From the NCBI GenBank assembly GCA_964565415.1, contig CAZMEX010000007.1:1-64000 (forward strand): a DNA stretch of 64,000 bases, read 5' to 3'. The notes below the pieces were generated by a model. That model saw only the letters and a program-made list of their open reading frames with translations, had not been told where the DNA came from and did no database searches. A program made the position numbers and the translations under genes. Shown here in pieces: positions 62,141 to 64,000 of the stretch (positions within the stretch are counted from its first letter, which is position 1; every line of letters begins with the position of its first letter). The stretch comes from JAIOSM01 sp964565415 (lineage in GTDB: Bacteria > Desulfobacterota > Desulfobacteria > Desulfobacterales > Desulfobacteraceae).

Positions 62141-63721
62141 TTGAATTACTCAGGATATGCAGCAATCCATGCTCAAAATAATCCGGACAAAGTGTGTTTG
62201 ATTGAAAGAACACCTGAAAAAAAACAACGAAGGACTTTTACCTGGAAAGAGTTTAATGATGAGATTAACAGATTTTCAAATTATCTATCAAAGGAGCTGG
62301 ATGTAAAACATGGTGATTATGTAATGCATCTGCAAAATGACTCCCTTGACTGGCTGGTCACCTATTTTGCAATAATACGCCTTGGTGCAATTGTGGTTCC
62401 ATTGAATTTTCGTTTTGAATCTTCAGATATTTTATATGCAGCAGAAGTTTGTGATCCAAAGGTTTTTGTAATTGGCTCTGAGTTTATTAAAGTTGTTCAG
62501 GGTGCACAAAAAGATCTGACAACAGTTAAGAACTATATTTGTGTTGGCGATGAAGTGCCAGACAAAATGATAGACTATAAAACTATCAAAGCCTATGAAG
62601 ATACTTCCGATGCTCTTGCAAGTGTAGACAGGGATCATAATCTTGCAATGATGTTTACTTCAGGAACTACTGGCAAACCAAAACCTGTTCTTCATACTCA
62701 TTTTTCCGTGAACAGCACAGCAGTGGGAAATGGAATGACATACTCTGTTCAAAAAGATGATAATTATCTTATCTTTTTACCACTTTATCATTCAGGAACA
62801 ATGTTTCTGTATGCTCCTTTTTATGCACTGGGAGCAACCGGTACTATTATAAGGGGATTTAAAGATCCAAAATGGATTATTGAAGCCATTGATGAAGATA
62901 AATGCACTGATATGCTCTTTGTTGTTCCCATCGGTATTGCGGTTCTTAATGCCATTGAAAAAGGTGATATAAAAATATCAGATTATGATCTCTCTTCATG
63001 GAAATACATGGAGATAGGAGCACAGCCTGTTCCCTTTGATATTATGAAAATGCTTGTGGATAAATTGCCATGCAAAGTTTCAAATATATATGGCATAACT
63101 GAAGGCGGTGGTGGAGGAACCTTTAACCTGTTTCCTGAAGATACTTTAAGAAAACCTGGGTCAATAGGCAAACCTACATTTGGTGTTGAAGCTAAAATTG
63201 TAGATGAATCAGGCAAAGACCTGCCCAAAGGGAATGTGGGTGAGTTGGTTTTTAAAACACCACGGCAGATGAAAGAGTATTATAATAATCCTGAAAAAAC
63301 TAAAGAAACCATAAAAGACGGCTGGCTTTTTACAGGGGATCTATTGCGACAGGATGATGAGGGGTACTATTATGTTGTTGACCGCATGAAAGATATGGTT
63401 ACAAGCGGAGGTGAAAACATCTTTCCCGTTGAGATAGAAGATGCTCTCATGAACCATCCTGACATTGATGATGTTGCATGTATTGGTTATCCTGATGAAA
63501 GACTTGTGGAAATCGTTTTGGCGGTTGTCCAGCTGAAAGAGGGCAAAACAATGACAGAAGAGGAGGTTATTGAATTTGCAAAATCAGAACTTGCTCTTTA
63601 TAAAGTCCCAAGAAAAGTAAAATTTGATACCATTCCAAGGAACCCAACTGGAAAACTTCAAAAACCAGAATTACGATTAAAATACACAGGCAGAAAAGAG
63701 GCATTTCAAAAACTTGATTAA
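62141..63721 (+). CDS. AMP-dependent acyl-CoA ligase
   Basis: A 526-residue adenylating ligase. MMFTSGTTGKPKP near residue 170 is the ATP loop, IYGITEGGG binds the adenylate, GWLFTGDLLRQDDEGYYYVVDR is the hinge region (residues about 389-410) and NPTGKLQ holds catalytic Lys505. It makes a CoA thioester from a carboxylic acid. Candidates in this setting are acetoacetate released by BKACE, or the aromatic acid. The sequence does not say which. The start is TTG at 62141 with a perfect AAGGAGG site 7 bases away. It ends the cassette and is followed by a terminator-like hairpin. Confidence 0.9.
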   Translation: MNYSGYAAIHAQNNPDKVCLIERTPEKKQRRTFTWKEFNDEINRFSNYLSKELDVKHGDYVMHLQNDSLDWLVTYFAIIRLGAIVVPLNFRFESSDILYAAEVCDPKVFVIGSEFIKVVQGAQKDLTTVKNYICVGDEVPDKMIDYKTIKAYEDTSDALASVDRDHNLAMMFTSGTTGKPKPVLHTHFSVNSTAVGNGMTYSVQKDDNYLIFLPLYHSGTMFLYAPFYALGATGTIIRGFKDPKWIIEAIDEDKCTDMLFVVPIGIAVLNAIEKGDIKISDYDLSSWKYMEIGAQPVPFDIMKMLVDKLPCKVSNIYGITEGGGGGTFNLFPEDTLRKPGSIGKPTFGVEAKIVDESGKDLPKGNVGELVFKTPRQMKEYYNNPEKTKETIKDGWLFTGDLLRQDDEGYYYVVDRMKDMVTSGGENIFPVEIEDALMNHPDIDDVACIGYPDERLVEIVLAVVQLKEGKTMTEEEVIEFAKSELALYKVPRKVKFDTIPRNPTGKLQKPELRLKYTGRKEAFQKLD

Positions 63722-63741
63722 ATTGAAGTTTAAAACAACTC

Positions 63742-63769
63742 TCCTGGTGCTGAAACATCAGCACCAGGA
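63742..63769. terminator. Strong hairpin between convergent genes
   Basis: TCCTGGTGCTG and CAGCACCAGGA form a perfect 11-base stem with a 6-base loop, 20 bases after the ligase stop. No T-run follows on the plus strand; on the minus strand the stem is followed by a moderately T-rich stretch. It probably ends transcription from one or both sides. Confidence 0.65.
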
Positions 63770-63812
63770 AAAAATCAGGAAAATTCCAGCAGCATAAGAA
63801 AGATCAGTTATT

Positions 63813-64000
63813 TTAACTGTTTTTCTCGTTTAAGTCAGGTTTTTTGTTAAAAATCCTGCCCAGAAACCCAAAGATTTTCTTTATGCCACTCCATAACTTT
63901 GGTAAAAACCATATCATTAATAAAATGAAGAGAATCAAAATTGCTATAAACACCCATGGGTGAATCAAAGCTGCCCATACACCGGTAATAACTGCTATAT
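63813..64000 (-). CDS. DUF4126-like membrane protein, C-terminal part (cut by window edge)
   Basis: A minus-strand frame ends with TAA at 63813-63815 and runs off the right edge; about 62 residues are visible. It contains two hydrophobic helices (AVITGVWAALIHPWV and FIAILILFILLMIWFLP) followed by a basic tail ending in EKNS. This arrangement resembles the C-terminus of DUF4126 proteins, a family of unknown function, but the N-terminal part is outside the window. Confidence 0.6.
   Translation of the reverse strand, partial: IAVITGVWAALIHPWVFIAILILFILLMIWFLPKLWSGIKKIFGFLGRIFNKKPDLNEKNS

Noticed and set aside
1..64000. Mobile elements, CRISPR arrays, tRNA and rRNA genes
   Set aside because: I saw no transposase, integrase, repeat array, long terminal repeat or RNA gene; base composition looks even across the window.

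Overview
The window is a low-GC, gene-dense stretch of a chromosome from a Gram-negative anaerobe, most likely a sulfate-reducing Desulfobacterota near Desulfobacula or Desulfobacter. That placement is inference. It rests on a full lipid A/LPS-core gene set, a molybdenum hydroxylase with ModE-like control, a HesB-like selenoprotein with an in-frame UGA, an ECF biotin importer and an aromatic-type amino-acid catabolic cassette. I see no rRNA, tRNA, CRISPR array, insertion sequence or prophage.

Layout. 0.1-6.3 kb: a three-subunit molybdenum hydroxylase operon on the minus strand (FAD, 2Fe-2S and Mo subunits), followed by a one-domain XdhC, a MobA-like/HD fusion and a histidine phosphatase. It is divergent from a ModE-type regulator, and a ModE-box-like palindrome lies between them. 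6.4-12.1 kb: a secreted phosphatase lipoprotein, a Pif1-like helicase, a PlsC acyltransferase and a DUF4340 protein. 12.1-16.7 kb: a Gld-type ABC transporter and a small probable DNA-binding protein. 16.8-19.8 kb: birA-bioY-bioM-bioN with a BirA operator. 19.9-27 kb: an MBL-fold protein, Ogt, an ATP-grasp enzyme, a HEAT/pseudo-receiver protein, the selenoprotein, a FliL-like lipoprotein, a TagF-like transferase and ThiN.

27.1-52.5 kb is an envelope island. It holds lptF-lptG-lpxK, several glycosyltransferases, methyltransferases and acyltransferases, and a tightly packed minus-strand core operon (about 48.1 to 37.6 kb) with kdsB, two heptosyltransferases, waaG and five kinase-fold genes. gpsA, waaA and msbA follow. 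52.5-56.6 kb is housekeeping: a Trm112-like protein, DUF4416, YicC, RemA, Gmk, RlmB and ComF.

56.6-63.8 kb is the most interesting part. A crotonase without the usual glutamates is followed by an MIO enzyme of the phenylalanine-aminomutase type, a class III aminotransferase, an Lrp/AsnC regulator, a beta-keto acid cleavage enzyme (BKACE) and an acyl-CoA ligase. Together they suggest a route from an aromatic alpha-amino acid through its beta-isomer and beta-keto acid to an aroyl-CoA plus acetoacetate. With phenylalanine this would give benzoyl-CoA without passing through phenylpyruvate or phenylacetate. I do not know of a description of this pathway.
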